Made by a program: the position numbers and the translations under genes | Shown: positions 52,121-62,493 of the stretch, one piece after another | Numbering within the stretch: position 1 is the stretch's first letter | How the letters are laid out: every line of letters starts with the position of its first letter | The notes under the pieces: generated by a model | Databases searched by the model: none | Seen by the model: the letters and a program-made list of their open reading frames with translations, nothing else | What the model was told of the DNA's origin: nothing | Origin: an uncultured Alphaproteobacteria bacterium | Lineage (GTDB): Bacteria > Pseudomonadota > Alphaproteobacteria > HIMB59 > GCA-002718135 | Length of the DNA: 64,000 bases | Assembly (NCBI GenBank): GCA_902577905.1 | Contig: CACHAQ010000003.1 | Coordinates: 1 to 64,000 of the forward strand | Direction: 5' to 3'

Positions 52121-52946
52121 GCCTTTTCATTAAATCATCTAATTGATTTAGGTCTGAATAATATAGTGTGAGAGATCCAGATGACCCGTTTTCATTAAAT
52201 TGAATGGAGGTTTTTAGGCCTATTTTATCAGAAAGCTCGTTTTCAAGATCAATAATATTCGCGTCTTTTAAAATTTTTTTTGATTTATTTTTTTTAAATT
52301 CAGAGGTTATTTTCTCCACTTGTCTAACGCTAAGTTTTTTTTCAACAATTTCTTTTGCTTTATTAATAGCATCAGGAACACCAATTAGAGCCCTTGCGTG
52401 TCCCATGGATAAATCTCCATTAACAACCATTTCTTGTATTTTTTTATCAAGATCTAAAAGGCGTAGAATATTTGAAACGTAACTTGAGCTTTTACCTATT
52501 AATTTAGCAAGGTTGTCGTTGCTTATTGATTTGATTTTTATTAATCCCTTGTATGCATTGGCTTCTTCAATAACATTTAAATCTTCTCTTTGAATGTTTT
52601 CAATTAAAGCTGCCTCTAAAACATTTGTATCATCAAGGTCTTTAATAACACAATCTACTTCATGCATTCCGTTAAGTTGACATGCTCTCCACCTTCTTTC
52701 TCCCGCAATAATCTGAAATTGGTTATTAGCTGTTGGTTTAACGATTATTGGCTGGATTAAACCTTGATTTTTTATAGATGAGGAAAGTTCTTTTAGTTCT
52801 TCGTCTTTAAAATTTTTTCTTGGTTGAGAGGGGTTTGGTATTATTTGTGAAATATTAATTTTTTGAACACTGTTAATATTTTCATTATTATTTGATTTTG
52901 ATAAAAGTGCTCCTAGGCCCATTCCTAGTTTGTTTTCATTATTCAT
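52110..52946 (-). CDS. parB: Chromosome partition protein ParB
   Basis: CTP-dependent clamp that binds parS and spreads. The 278 residues have an N-terminal ParA-activating end (MNNENKLGMGLGALLSK), the CTPase motif GERRWRA and ENIQRED, the HTH region (SNDNLAKLIGKSSSYVSNILRLL, in part) and a C-terminal dimerisation domain. It overlaps parA by 8 bp. Two matching palindromes occur 3-4 kb away. Confidence 0.95.
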   Translation of the reverse strand: MNNENKLGMGLGALLSKSNNNENINSVQKINISQIIPNPSQPRKNFKDEELKELSSSIKNQGLIQPIIVKPTANNQFQIIAGERRWRACQLNGMHEVDCVIKDLDDTNVLEAALIENIQREDLNVIEEANAYKGLIKIKSISNDNLAKLIGKSSSYVSNILRLLDLDKKIQEMVVNGDLSMGHARALIGVPDAINKAKEIVEKKLSVRQVEKITSEFKKNKSKKILKDANIIDLENELSDKIGLKTSIQFNENGSSGSLTLYYSDLNQLDDLMKRLKK

Positions 52947-53712
52947 AATTTTTATTTTGATTTAAAATTACTTCTTTTGCAAGCTCTATATAAGCTAAAG
53001 ACCCTGCGGCTTGTGTATCGTACACCAATGCTGGTTTACCATGACTTGGCGCTTCAGATATTTTAACATTTCTTGGAATTGTGGTTTTGTATACTTGATT
53101 TCCAAAATGTAGTCTTACGTCTTTTTCTACAAGGGAGCTTAATGAATTTCTTTTGTCTAGCATTGTAAGTAATATTCCCTCAATTTTTAAGTTTGGGTTA
53201 TAATTTTGTTGAATAAGTTTAATTGTATTCATTAAAGCTGAAAGACCCTCAAGGGCAAAAAACTCTGACTGAAGAGGAATAAGTGTTGTATCAGATGCAA
53301 CTAATGAGTTGATTGTTAGAAGTCCAAGTGCAGGTGGGCAATCAACAAAAATAAAGTCAAAATCATTAATTTCAGAAAATATAGACTTAAATATAAATTC
53401 TCTTTTTTCAAAATTTGTCAACTCCACCTCAGCTGCTGCTAGGTCTGTATTTGCTCCTATTATTTTAAGACCAGGAATTAGTGTTTCTTTAATTCCTTCA
53501 ATTAAAAGTTTCTTTTCGTGAATCATTTCATAAATTGTTGGTTTTCTTTCATCATAGGTAAGTCCTAATCCTGTGCTCGCATTACCTTGTGGGTCAGCAT
53601 CAACAATTAAAACATTTTTTTTTACCGCAGCTAATGAGGTGGCGAGATTTATAGTAGTTGTGGTTTTGCCAACACCTCCTTTTTGATTGGATATAGAGAT
53701 AATTTTTTTCAT
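52939..53712 (-). CDS. parA: Chromosome partition ATPase ParA
   Basis: ATPase that moves ParB-parS complexes over the nucleoid. The deviant Walker A KGGVGKTT (near residue 11), FVDCPPALG Walker B and the DNA-binding end EAPSHGKPALVYD are standard. The 257 residues are typical. It overlaps rsmG by 4 bp. Confidence 0.96.
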   Translation of the reverse strand: MKKIISISNQKGGVGKTTTTINLATSLAAVKKNVLIVDADPQGNASTGLGLTYDERKPTIYEMIHEKKLLIEGIKETLIPGLKIIGANTDLAAAEVELTNFEKREFIFKSIFSEINDFDFIFVDCPPALGLLTINSLVASDTTLIPLQSEFFALEGLSALMNTIKLIQQNYNPNLKIEGILLTMLDKRNSLSSLVEKDVRLHFGNQVYKTTIPRNVKISEAPSHGKPALVYDTQAAGSLAYIELAKEVILNQNKNYE

Positions 53713-54314
53713 AGTTTTTTATATTTGTTAATTTTTAATACATACCCATCACCCTCGCTTTGACTTGGATAAAGATCGAATTCAAAGCTATATGATTTTT
53801 TTGCATCATGTATTTCTTTCTTAACACTTCTTCCTTTTAGAAAAAGCAGTGATGTATTTTTTTTATTAAAAAACCGTGAATAATCTAATAATTTTGTCAA
53901 TGGTGCAAAGGCTCGGCAGATAATAAAGTCAAATTTTTGATTTCTGATTTTTTCAACCCTTGTACAAATAGTTTTTATTTCTAAATTCTGCTCGTGTGCA
54001 AATTCTTTGATAAAGTTTATTTTTTTCATCTTTGAGTCAATCAATAATATATTTGAATGCCCAAAAATATATAATATCACTCCTGGTAAACCAGCGCCGG
54101 TACCAAGGTCTATTATTGATGCATTTTTTTTCAAAATAAATTCAGACAACTGTAATGAATCATTAATATGTCTATCCCAAGCAACATTAAGTGTGGAGGG
54201 CCCTACTAAATTGTGTATTTGGTTGATTTTTGTTAACTTTAGTATGTAGCTATCGATTAAATCAATTTGCTTTCTGTTAAGATTATATTTTTTTATTACA
54301 GCGCTTTTATCCAA
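53709..54314 (-). CDS. rsmG: 16S rRNA m7G527 methyltransferase RsmG (GidB)
   Basis: SAM-dependent methyltransferase. The 201 residues have HNLVGPSTLNVAWDRHINDS, motif I DLGTGAGLPGVILYI, and CRAFAPLTKLLDYS, all diagnostic. It sits 1 bp after mnmG, in the common gidA-gidB-parA-parB order. Confidence 0.95.
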   Translation of the reverse strand: MDKSAVIKKYNLNRKQIDLIDSYILKLTKINQIHNLVGPSTLNVAWDRHINDSLQLSEFILKKNASIIDLGTGAGLPGVILYIFGHSNILLIDSKMKKINFIKEFAHEQNLEIKTICTRVEKIRNQKFDFIICRAFAPLTKLLDYSRFFNKKNTSLLFLKGRSVKKEIHDAKKSYSFEFDLYPSQSEGDGYVLKINKYKKL

Positions 54315-54315
54315 A

Positions 54316-56181
54316 TTATGCTGCTTTTTTATTTTTATTTTTTTTAATATATCTAAGAAGTGCTATGGTAGCTGCTGGTGTTACACCCGATATTCTTGAG
54401 GCTGCTCCAAGAGTTGGCGGTTTAATTTTCGATAATTTTTCTACTATCTCATTAGACAAGCTGCCAACTAGTTTATAGTTAGTTGATTTTGGAATTGTTA
54501 AACTCTCTTCTTTTTCAAAATCTTGAATATCCATTCTTTGCCTATCAAGATAACCTGAATACTTAGCTTCAATTTCTATTTGTTCTATTACATCGTCTTC
54601 TAAATCACTTAATTCAGGAAGTATTTTTTTGAGCTTGGTGATTGTAATATTAGAAAACGACAAAAGGTCTATGATATTTCTTTTCTTTCCATCTTTGTTT
54701 ATTTTTATACCCTTTTTCAGAAGAGCGTCTGGTGAGAATTTGTGATTTTTAACAAACTTAAACCCTTCTTTTATCCTTCTGGATTTTTTTTCAAATTCTC
54801 TTTGCCTGTCTATATCAACACAACCTATATCAATTCCAAGAGGTGTAAGTCTTAAATCTGCATTATCAGCCCGAAGTAAAAGTCTATATTCGGATCTTGA
54901 GGTAAACATTCTATATGGCTCTTTAGTTCCTTTTGTAACCAAATCGTCTATCAAAACACCTATATATCCGGAGGACCTAGGTATTATGAATTCTTTATTA
55001 GATGTTGTTTTAAGTGATGCATTTATCCCAGCCATTATACCTTGTGCGGCTGCTTCTTCGTATCCGGTTGTTCCATTTATCTGACCTGCAAAAAATAAAT
55101 TTTTAATTTTTTTTGTTTCAAGTGTGTGTGTAAGCTCTTGTGGATCAACAAAATCATATTCAATTGCATAAGCAGGTTGTGTAATTGTAACTTTCTCTAA
55201 ACCTTTAATCGTTTTAACAAATTTCTCTTGAATTTCTGTTGGTAGTGAAGAGGATATTCCGTTTGGATATATTAAATCACTATCTAATCCTTCTGGCTCA
55301 AGAAATATTTGGTGTGCTGGCTTATTTTTGAATTTATGAATTTTATCTTCAATAGACGGGCAATACCTAGCTCCCATTGATTGTATTTCTCCCGAATACA
55401 TTGGTGATTGGTTTAGGTTCTGTGCGATTATTTCATGGGTATTTTTATTAGTATGAGTAATAAAACAAGATATTTGAGGAATGTGGATATCTCTGTTGAT
55501 AAAAGAAAATGGAACAGGCTTTTTATCTGGGTGTTGTTCATCTAAGTTATTGAAATTTATAGTTTTTTTAAGTAATCTTGGGGGTGTTCCTGTTTTCAAT
55601 CTGCCTATTGAAAACTTTAGCTCTTTAAGCCTTTTTGCAAGCTTTATTGAGGGCTTATCACCAACTCTTCCAGCTTCTTGCTTCTCAGAGCCTATTCTTA
55701 TTAACCCTTGTAAGAAAGTGCCTGTTGTTAAAACCACTGATTTGGACGATATTTTTTTGTTATCACCTAAAACAACTCCATTTACCTGTTTATTTAAAAC
55801 AATTAAATCTTCAACTGATCCCTCAATAATTTGAAGATTTTTTTGATCAGATATAAGCTTATTTATGGCATTTTTATATAAAATACGGTCTGTTTGTGCC
55901 CTTGGACCTCTTACAGCAGCACCTCTGCTCGAATTTAACATTCTAAATTGTATGCAGGATTTGTCTGTAGCTTTGGCCATAATTCCATCTAAGGCATCTA
56001 TTTCCTTTACAAGATGTCCTTTTCCAAGACCTCCAATTGCAGGATTGCATGACATTTCTCCTATTTTATCAACTTTATGAGTAATTAAAGCTGTTTTTGA
56101 CCCAGTTCTTGCAGATGAGCATGCTGCTTCTACGCCTGCATGTCCTCCACCAATTACGATTACATCAAATTTATTGTCCAT
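54316..56181 (-). CDS. mnmG: tRNA uridine-5-carboxymethylaminomethyl modification enzyme MnmG (GidA)
   Basis: FAD partner of MnmE for wobble uridine modification. There is the FAD motif [13 protein letters not shown] at the start, then [20 protein letters not shown] and the C-terminal [17 protein letters not shown]. The length, 621 residues, is usual. I chose ATG 56181; a GTG at 56193 is possible but lies inside the parS palindrome. It is 18 bp from mnmE. Confidence 0.95.
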   Translation of the reverse strand: MDNKFDVIVIGGGHAGVEAACSSARTGSKTALITHKVDKIGEMSCNPAIGGLGKGHLVKEIDALDGIMAKATDKSCIQFRMLNSSRGAAVRGPRAQTDRILYKNAINKLISDQKNLQIIEGSVEDLIVLNKQVNGVVLGDNKKISSKSVVLTTGTFLQGLIRIGSEKQEAGRVGDKPSIKLAKRLKELKFSIGRLKTGTPPRLLKKTINFNNLDEQHPDKKPVPFSFINRDIHIPQISCFITHTNKNTHEIIAQNLNQSPMYSGEIQSMGARYCPSIEDKIHKFKNKPAHQIFLEPEGLDSDLIYPNGISSSLPTEIQEKFVKTIKGLEKVTITQPAYAIEYDFVDPQELTHTLETKKIKNLFFAGQINGTTGYEEAAAQGIMAGINASLKTTSNKEFIIPRSSGYIGVLIDDLVTKGTKEPYRMFTSRSEYRLLLRADNADLRLTPLGIDIGCVDIDRQREFEKKSRRIKEGFKFVKNHKFSPDALLKKGIKINKDGKKRNIIDLLSFSNITITKLKKILPELSDLEDDVIEQIEIEAKYSGYLDRQRMDIQDFEKEESLTIPKSTNYKLVGSLSNEIVEKLSKIKPPTLGAASRISGVTPAATIALLRYIKKNKNKKAA

Positions 56182-56187
56182 GTCTTT

Positions 56188-56199
56188 TTTCACGTGAAA
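56188..56199. promoter_or_regulatory. parS site 1 (ParB binding)
   Basis: TTTCACGTGAAA, a perfect palindrome and the 12-bp core of the bacterial parS consensus TGTTTCACGTGAAACA. It lies between mnmE and mnmG, about 3.2 kb from parB. A second copy is at 56379-56390. Confidence 0.85.
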
Positions 56200-57486
56200 T
56201 TACTTACCTATACAAAAATCACTAAATATTATATCTAAAATTTTCTCAATATCAAATTTTTGATTAATTCCATCAATATACATAATTGATCTTCTAACAT
56301 TTTCAGCAGCAATATCTATTTCTTTTAAATCTAAATCTTTAAGTAGTATAAGGGATTTCTTTAAGCTTTCCATATGTCTTTCACGTGAAAAGACTGGTCC
56401 AGAAATTGGTTTTTTCTTTAATTTTGAAGATATGGTTTTAATAAGAGTCTCAATTCCATAACCGGATACTGATGAAATACTATGTGCCCCCCTAATTTTC
56501 TTTTTATTTGTATCATATTTTGATTTAACAAATATTTTTGATTTGATTTTACTGTAGTTTTTCTTTTCATTGTTTTTGAGAAAAACTATATTTAAATCAG
56601 ACTTTTCAGCGCTCTCTAAAGATCTTTCAATGCCTATTTTTTCAATTAGATTCTTATATTTTCTTATTCCAGCTGTATCAATAAATGTGTATTTATCTCC
56701 TTGAATATCTAGTGTGGAACTTACTAAATCTGTTGTGGTTCCTGGTATATTAGTAACTATAGAAACCTCCTTGTTATTAATATAATTAATAAAGGAAGAT
56801 TTTCCTGTGTTTGGCTTTCCAATAATAGTTATTTTAAAACCGTTATGAATTTGTTTAGATAAAGTTGATCTTTCGATAATATTTTCAATTTGTTTATTTA
56901 TGTTCTTATTTTGTTCTATTATGTTTTTATATATTTCTTTAGGAAGGTCTTCATCAGCAAAATCAATTATAGCCTCTATATCTGCTAGAAGTTTTTTTTG
57001 TTTATTTGATATTTCATTAACTAATTTGTCTAAATTTCCACTTAAATTACCAATGGCTATCTTTCTTTGATTTTCAGTTTCTGCATTAATTAAATCATTA
57101 ATTGTTTCAGCTTCTAAAACACTAAGCTTATCATTCATTAGGGCCCTTTTGGTAAACTCTCCAGGCTCAGCAAGTCTGATCTGTTTTTTTAATAGGATTT
57201 TAGTTATTTTGTTAATTACAGAAATACTTCCATGACAAGATATTTCCACCATATCCTCCCCTGTATAGCTTTTTGGTGATTTAAAAAAAGTTGTTAGCGT
57301 ATGATCTACAACACTCTTTCCGTCTAATAAATCATTTAATGTAGCAAAGTTTGTTTTAAATTTTTTTATAGAAGATATTGATTTAATTATTGTATGAGAG
57401 CCTTTTCCCGAAACCCTAAAAACAGCTATACCTGATTTACCTCTTTGCGTGGCAAGAGCAAAAATTGTCTCTTTGGAAGCTTTCAT
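56200..57486 (-). CDS. mnmE: tRNA modification GTPase MnmE
   Basis: GTPase partner of MnmG. The 428 residues have the N-terminal tetrahydrofolate-binding domain, the G domain (GKPNTGKSSF P-loop, DTAGIRK switch) and the diagnostic C-terminal FCIGK with the active cysteine. The N-terminus MKASKETIFALATQRGKSGIAVFR (in part) is standard. It contains the second parS site in its coding sequence. Confidence 0.95.
   Translation of the reverse strand: MKASKETIFALATQRGKSGIAVFRVSGKGSHTIIKSISSIKKFKTNFATLNDLLDGKSVVDHTLTTFFKSPKSYTGEDMVEISCHGSISVINKITKILLKKQIRLAEPGEFTKRALMNDKLSVLEAETINDLINAETENQRKIAIGNLSGNLDKLVNEISNKQKKLLADIEAIIDFADEDLPKEIYKNIIEQNKNINKQIENIIERSTLSKQIHNGFKITIIGKPNTGKSSFINYINNKEVSIVTNIPGTTTDLVSSTLDIQGDKYTFIDTAGIRKYKNLIEKIGIERSLESAEKSDLNIVFLKNNEKKNYSKIKSKIFVKSKYDTNKKKIRGAHSISSVSGYGIETLIKTISSKLKKKPISGPVFSRERHMESLKKSLILLKDLDLKEIDIAAENVRRSIMYIDGINQKFDIEKILDIIFSDFCIGK
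56379..56390. promoter_or_regulatory. parS site 2 (ParB binding), inside mnmE
   Basis: A second perfect TTTCACGTGAAA, 191 bp from site 1, with GTC before and AGAC after. It lies within the mnmE reading frame, yet is kept intact. Confidence 0.85.
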
Positions 57487-57557
57487 TTTTTGGGAATTAA
57501 ACCCAAGATGATATTAAGTAAATAAGTAAATAAGAAAGATTATAAAAAAATTTATAT

Positions 57558-58814
57558 TTATTTAGTTCCCATGCTTTGGAAGAATTCGTTGTTTGTTTTT
57601 GTATTTTTCATTTTATCTAACAAGAACTCCATGGCTTCTGTACTTCCCATTGGGGCTAGTATTTTTCTTAAAATAAAGATTTTTCCAAGCTCGTCTTTAT
57701 CAAGCAATAATTCTTCTTTTCTTGTTCCTGACTTACCAATATCAAAAGCTGGATAGGTTCTTTTTTGACTTAGTTTTCTATCTAGAACCATTTCACTATT
57801 ACCAGTACCTTTAAATTCTTCAAATATAACTTCATCCATTCTACTTCCTGTATCTATTAGAGCAGTAGCAATAATTGTTAGTGATCCACCTTTTTCAACG
57901 TTCCTTGCAGCTCCAAAAAATCTTTTTGGTCTTTGTAGAGCGTTGGCATCAACACCACCTGTTAGTACCTTTCCACTAGAAGGCACAACAGTGTTATATG
58001 CTCTTCCTAGTCTAGTGATTGAATCAAGAAGGATTACAACATCATGTTTATATTCAACTAGTCTTTTAGCTTTTTCAATTACCATTTCAGCAACCTGAAC
58101 GTGGCGTGAAGCAGGTTCATCAAAGGTTGAACTAATTACCTCGCCCTTAACTGATCTTTGCATGTCTGTAACTTCTTCTGGTCTTTCATCAATTAGCAGA
58201 ACAATCAGTTTAGCGTCTGGGCTATTAGCGGTTATAGCATTAGCAATTTTTTGCATAATTATTGTTTTACCTGTGAAAGGTTGCGCAACAATTAATTGTC
58301 TTTGTCCTTTTCCAAGAGGAGCAATAATATCAATTATTCTTTCTGTATTATCCGGCATAGGTTTTTCTTGTTCAAGTTTGAACCTTGCTTCAGGATATAA
58401 TGGTGTTAAATCTTCGAAGTTAACCCTGTTTTTAACTAAATCAGTTTCTTGACCGTTTATTTTATTAATTTTAGTTATGGCAAAATATCTTTCTCCTTGC
58501 TTTGGGGATCTAATTTCACCTTCAACACTATCACCCGTTCTCAAGCTAAATTTTTTAATTTGAGATGGAGAAATATAGATATCATCTGGTCCTGGAAGAT
58601 AATTTGACTCTGAAGACCTTAAAAAACCGAAACCATCTTGCATAATTTCAATAACACCTAAACCAGTAATAACCTCACCCTCTTCAGCAATTGTTTTTAG
58701 AATTGCAAACATCAAATCTTGTTTTCTAAGAGACGAAGGGTTTTCTATACCAAGCTTATCTGCCTGTTTTAAAAGCTCCTGGGGTTCTTTTCCTTTTAAT
58801 TCCTGTAAATTCAT
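57558..58814 (-). CDS. rho: Transcription termination factor Rho
   Basis: Hexameric RNA helicase. The 418 residues have the Rho N-domain ([20 protein letters not shown]), the RNA-binding cold-shock fold [22 protein letters not shown] (in part), Walker [18 protein letters not shown] (in part) and the catalytic region [17 protein letters not shown]. It is the leftward gene at the edge of the only long intergenic gap. mnmE follows 71 bp downstream. Confidence 0.97.
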   Translation of the reverse strand: MNLQELKGKEPQELLKQADKLGIENPSSLRKQDLMFAILKTIAEEGEVITGLGVIEIMQDGFGFLRSSESNYLPGPDDIYISPSQIKKFSLRTGDSVEGEIRSPKQGERYFAITKINKINGQETDLVKNRVNFEDLTPLYPEARFKLEQEKPMPDNTERIIDIIAPLGKGQRQLIVAQPFTGKTIIMQKIANAITANSPDAKLIVLLIDERPEEVTDMQRSVKGEVISSTFDEPASRHVQVAEMVIEKAKRLVEYKHDVVILLDSITRLGRAYNTVVPSSGKVLTGGVDANALQRPKRFFGAARNVEKGGSLTIIATALIDTGSRMDEVIFEEFKGTGNSEMVLDRKLSQKRTYPAFDIGKSGTRKEELLLDKDELGKIFILRKILAPMGSTEAMEFLLDKMKNTKTNNEFFQSMGTK

Positions 58815-59236
58815 AATGTTGTTGGGGTAATTTAGAAATGAAATATTTTAATAATCAAAATTGAAGTTAATGTCAAAATAATAATAAATATATAAATTAT
58901 ATATTTAATTGTTGTATTAGTTGTAAGGTTAAAAAGCTTAATTACTGCTTTATTACTACACCATTCTTTATTTACCAACATATGAATAACAAACCTAACA
59001 AATATGTTAATTTAAAGAATATTGAAAAAAAATTATTATTTTTAAATAATTAGTAATTTAATAAATTTCTAATAACTTGTTATTAATTTTGTATAATAAA
59101 TATATTAACACCCACTTTATAATATTAAGACAAGTTATTAAGTTGTTAACAACACATTTTTAAAACAAAAGAACTATTTCTTAAATTCAAATTATATTTA
59201 ATAGTGTTTATAACTATAATTTTTATTAACACACTT
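58815..59236. other. 422-bp AT-rich gap between divergent rho and maf; candidate replication origin
   Basis: The only gap of this size in the window. It is very AT-rich and contains a 12-bp palindrome GTTGTTAACAAC (59142-59153) and relaxed DnaA-box-like words such as TTATTAACA (59224-59232) and, on the minus strand, TTATAAACA (59207-59215). No exact TTATCCACA was seen. Genes on both sides point away from it. In relatives the origin lies in this rho-maf/hemE neighbourhood. It must also hold both promoters. Confidence 0.5.
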
Positions 59237-59827
59237 ATGCACCAAAAATTTATATTAGCCAGTTCAAGCGAATCTAGATACAAAATATTAAAAAATGCAG
59301 GATTAAATTTCACACAAAAAAAACCAAATTGCAACGAAGAGGATATTAAAAAAAACATTAATAGAAAAACAAAGCCTGAGATTTTTGCAAAAAAACTTTC
59401 TTATGAAAAAGCAAGAAGTGTAAGTAGACAAAAACCATATGCTAATAAAATTGTTTTAGGTTGTGATACCGTCATTTATCACAATGGAAAAATTTTAGAT
59501 AAAGTAAATTCTATTGAGAAAGCCAAAATAAAAATCAGGTCTTTATCAGGAAAAACACACCTAATAGTATCTGGACTAACTATTTGTTTAAACGGATCTA
59601 AGGTTTGGGAAAATTACGAAAAAACTCATGTTAAAATAAGAAAACTTAATAACAGCGAAATAAATACATATCTAAAAAAAACAGGTAAACAAATACTAAG
59701 CTCTGTAGGGTGTTATCAAATAGAAAGTTTAGGGCCAAATATTATTGAGAGCATAAAAGGAGATTATTTTAATGTTATGGGATTACCTTTATTTAATTTA
59801 TTAGATTATTTATATTTAAAAAAATGA
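59237..59827 (+). CDS. maf: Maf-family nucleotide pyrophosphatase
   Basis: House-cleaning enzyme that hydrolyses non-canonical or excess NTPs. The 196 residues open FILASSSESRYKILKNAGL, with LSYEKARSV and VLGCDTVIYHNGKILDK at the active site and QIESLGPNIIESIKGDYFNVMGLP (in part) at the end. I chose ATG 59237 because the family motif starts about four residues after it; 59204 would add a hydrophobic leader not seen in Maf. Confidence 0.9.
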   Translation: MHQKFILASSSESRYKILKNAGLNFTQKKPNCNEEDIKKNINRKTKPEIFAKKLSYEKARSVSRQKPYANKIVLGCDTVIYHNGKILDKVNSIEKAKIKIRSLSGKTHLIVSGLTICLNGSKVWENYEKTHVKIRKLNNSEINTYLKKTGKQILSSVGCYQIESLGPNIIESIKGDYFNVMGLPLFNLLDYLYLKK

Positions 59828-60606
59828 AAAAACTTTACGTAGTTGGAAACAAAGCATCTAAAAGTCTTTCACCAACATTATTTAACTATTGGTTTAAAAA
59901 ATACAACATTAAAGCAAGCTATGGGTATTTACAGCTTACGGAAAAAAACTTTCATAATAAAATAAAAGATGTTTTGGAAAAAAAAGATACGCTTGGTCTA
60001 AATATTACCATTCCATTTAAAAACAAAATTATAAAACATCTTGGCAAAATAGACGCTCATGCAAAAAAAATAGGCGCAGTAAATTGTGTAACAAATAAAA
60101 AAACTATTAAAGGAACAAATACTGATTGGACAGGATATTACAAAACCCTACCAAATATAAAACAAACTAAAAATAGGAAAGTTATTATTTTGGGTTATGG
60201 GGGTGCATCACACGCTATTCACTATGTATTAAAGAAGAGGGGCTTTAAGGATATTTTAATTTTCAACAGATCTAAGAAAAAAATTAAGTATTCAAAAAAC
60301 ATTGAGTATACAAAAAAATATATTGATCTTGAAACGCACCTTGAAGGAGTTTTTTTAATAATTAATACTACACCAACAAATCCTATGTTGAAAAAACACT
60401 TAAAACTTATTACCAAATCCACAATTGTAAGCGACATTGTTTACAGTCCAAAAAACACCTCATTTCTCAAACAGTTTCCGAAGAACAAAAAGATTTATGG
60501 AATATCAATGTTGATAGAACAGGCCAAACCGTGTTTTAAAATGTGGTTTGGTAAAAACCCATCTGTAGATGAAAAAATGCTTAATGCTATTTATAAAAAA
60601 ATTTAA
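59824..60606 (+). CDS. aroE: Shikimate dehydrogenase
   Basis: NADPH-dependent step of aromatic amino acid synthesis. The 260 residues have KSLSPTLFNYWF (shikimate serines), NITIPFKNKI (catalytic Lys), GTNTDWTGYY (catalytic Asp) and the NADP motif IILGYGGASHAI. It overlaps maf by 4 bp and touches coaE by 1 bp, so the operon is coupled. Confidence 0.94.
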   Translation: MKKLYVVGNKASKSLSPTLFNYWFKKYNIKASYGYLQLTEKNFHNKIKDVLEKKDTLGLNITIPFKNKIIKHLGKIDAHAKKIGAVNCVTNKKTIKGTNTDWTGYYKTLPNIKQTKNRKVIILGYGGASHAIHYVLKKRGFKDILIFNRSKKKIKYSKNIEYTKKYIDLETHLEGVFLIINTTPTNPMLKKHLKLITKSTIVSDIVYSPKNTSFLKQFPKNKKIYGISMLIEQAKPCFKMWFGKNPSVDEKMLNAIYKKI

Positions 60607-61199
60607 TGACAAAAACTATAGCAATAACAGGCGGCATAGGATCGGGTAAATCCACCTTTTGTAGTAAATTAAAAGAAAAAGGTTTTAAAGTTCATAGCTC
60701 AGATGAGCAGGTGGCCAAAATATATAAAAACCCTGAAAAAAAATTTGTTACTTATTTACGTACTATAGGTTTGTCTAAGTCCATTTCAAAAAGAAACATA
60801 GATAAAAAAATTATTTCAAAGATTATTTTTGAAAATAAACATATAAGAAAAAAGCTCGAGTTATACATATTTAAAACAGTTAGAAAAAAGAGGTTTGATT
60901 TTATAAAAAAAGAAAAACAAAGAAAAACAAAATTAATTTTTATTGATATACCATTATTGTTTGAAAATAATTTAGAGAAACAGTTCAACAAAGTAATATC
61001 GATAATAGCCCCCAAAAGAGTAAGATTAAAAAGATTAAAAAAAACGAGAAAAATGACTGAAAATCAATTTAAGAATATAACTCGATCTCAAACATCAGAT
61101 GTTACAAGAAAAAAGAAATCTGATTATGTTATTTATAACAACTCGACATTAAAGGATTATAAAATTAAGATTAATAAGCTAATAAGTAAACTTAGTTAA
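60606..61199 (+). CDS. coaE: Dephospho-CoA kinase
   Basis: Last step of CoA synthesis. The 197 residues have the P-loop GGIGSGKST near the start, SSDEQVAKIYK, the FIDIPLLFENN substrate region and a final SDVTRKKKSDYVIYNN. Standard length. It is 4 bp from dnaQ. Confidence 0.93.
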   Translation: MTKTIAITGGIGSGKSTFCSKLKEKGFKVHSSDEQVAKIYKNPEKKFVTYLRTIGLSKSISKRNIDKKIISKIIFENKHIRKKLELYIFKTVRKKRFDFIKKEKQRKTKLIFIDIPLLFENNLEKQFNKVISIIAPKRVRLKRLKKTRKMTENQFKNITRSQTSDVTRKKKSDYVIYNNSTLKDYKIKINKLISKLS

Positions 61200-61203
61200 A
61201 ACA

Positions 61204-61878
61204 ATGAGAGAAATAGTAATTGATACAGAAACCACAGGCCTTGATTATAAGACTGGTGACAGAATAATAGAAGTTGGTTGTGTGGAACTCAAAAATTATG
61301 TTCCTACAGGAAACACACTCCAATTTTATTGCAAACCAAACAGAAGTATAAGCGAAGGGGCAAGAAATATTGTGGGTCTTTCAGATGATTTTCTTAATCA
61401 ACAAAAACCATTTGAAGAAAACCATAAGGAGCTCTTAAATTTTTTGAAAAATGACACATTGATAATTCACAATGCATCGTTTGATTTAGGTTTTATAAAT
61501 AATGAGTTGTCAATCTTAGGACTACCTCATTTAGATAATCCTGTAGTAGATACAGTTTCTCTTGCAAGAGAAGTTCTAAATACAAGAATAGCTAATCTCG
61601 ACTATTTGTGTAGAAGATTTAACATAGATTTATCAGATAGATCATTTCACGGGGCCTTACTTGACTCCCAACTTCTAGCCGCAGTTTATTTAGAGTTAAG
61701 AGGGGGCAAGCAATTTTCTATGGAGCTGAATTCAAACATTGACGAAAAAAACTCACAAATTAACAACAAAAATGAAACAAAAACCAAAATAATAGAAGTT
61801 AATAAAGAAGATTATCTTGCCCACAAAGAAATGTTAAAAAAACTAAAAAACCCCCTTTGGAAAAAATTTAACTATTAA
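61204..61878 (+). CDS. dnaQ: DNA polymerase III epsilon (proofreading) subunit DnaQ
   Basis: 3'-5' exonuclease. The DEDDh residues are in VIDTETTGLD (ExoI), HNASFDLGFI (ExoII) and HGALLDSQLL (ExoIII). The 224 residues include a C-terminal tail for polymerase binding. It is the fourth gene of the maf operon. Confidence 0.95.
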   Translation: MREIVIDTETTGLDYKTGDRIIEVGCVELKNYVPTGNTLQFYCKPNRSISEGARNIVGLSDDFLNQQKPFEENHKELLNFLKNDTLIIHNASFDLGFINNELSILGLPHLDNPVVDTVSLAREVLNTRIANLDYLCRRFNIDLSDRSFHGALLDSQLLAAVYLELRGGKQFSMELNSNIDEKNSQINNKNETKTKIIEVNKEDYLAHKEMLKKLKNPLWKKFNY

Positions 61879-61908
61879 TATTTAAAAAAGTTATTATATT
61901 AAAATTAA

Positions 61909-62490
61909 ATGATTTACGGCGACCTTCAATTTTTTGATATTCTAATTTTTGCAGCTATTGCTGGATTTATTATTTATAGACTTAGGAGTGTTCTAGGGAA
62001 AAGAACAGGATTTCAAAAAAATATTTCAGAGCCAAAACCTCAAGAAACCAAAAAACAAGAAAATGTTCAAAAAATACCATCACTAATGGATAATGAGACA
62101 AAGCTTGAGGTTGTATATAAAAAAGTAAATAATTTTAACCACAGAGAATTTCTTGATGGTGCCAAGAAAGCTTTTGAAATTATAATTTCATCTTTCAACA
62201 ACGGAGATAAAAAAACACTAAAAAACCTTGTGTCTAAGGATGTTTATTCTGCTTTTGAAAAAGCAATTGATGAAAAAACAAACAATCCAGAATCACAATT
62301 TTATTCACTTATTGTAGAGGGTATCGCAGATGCAAAAGTAGAAAATGACACAATATCAATATCAGTCAATTTTATTAGTGAACAGATGTTAAATAATGAT
62401 GAGGGTTCTATTGTTAAAAATAAAGACACCTGGACTTTTGAAAAACCGATAAACTCCTCTAGTCCTATATGGATATTAACTCAAACTTAA
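61909..62490 (+). CDS. Tim44/TimA domain protein
   Basis: The 193-residue protein has an N-terminal transmembrane helix (about 7-25), a polar linker rich in K and Q, and a Tim44-like domain (GAKKAFEIIISSFNNGDKKTLKNLVSKDVYSAFE, cited in part). Alphaproteobacterial members (TimA) are related to the mitochondrial import motor anchor. It lies 30 bp after dnaQ. Confidence 0.85.
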   Translation: MIYGDLQFFDILIFAAIAGFIIYRLRSVLGKRTGFQKNISEPKPQETKKQENVQKIPSLMDNETKLEVVYKKVNNFNHREFLDGAKKAFEIIISSFNNGDKKTLKNLVSKDVYSAFEKAIDEKTNNPESQFYSLIVEGIADAKVENDTISISVNFISEQMLNNDEGSIVKNKDTWTFEKPINSSSPIWILTQT

Positions 62491-62493
62491 TAT

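Noticed and set aside
59204..59236. Upstream Met for Maf
   Set aside because: Adds a hydrophobic leader; Maf enzymes begin a few residues before ILASSS.
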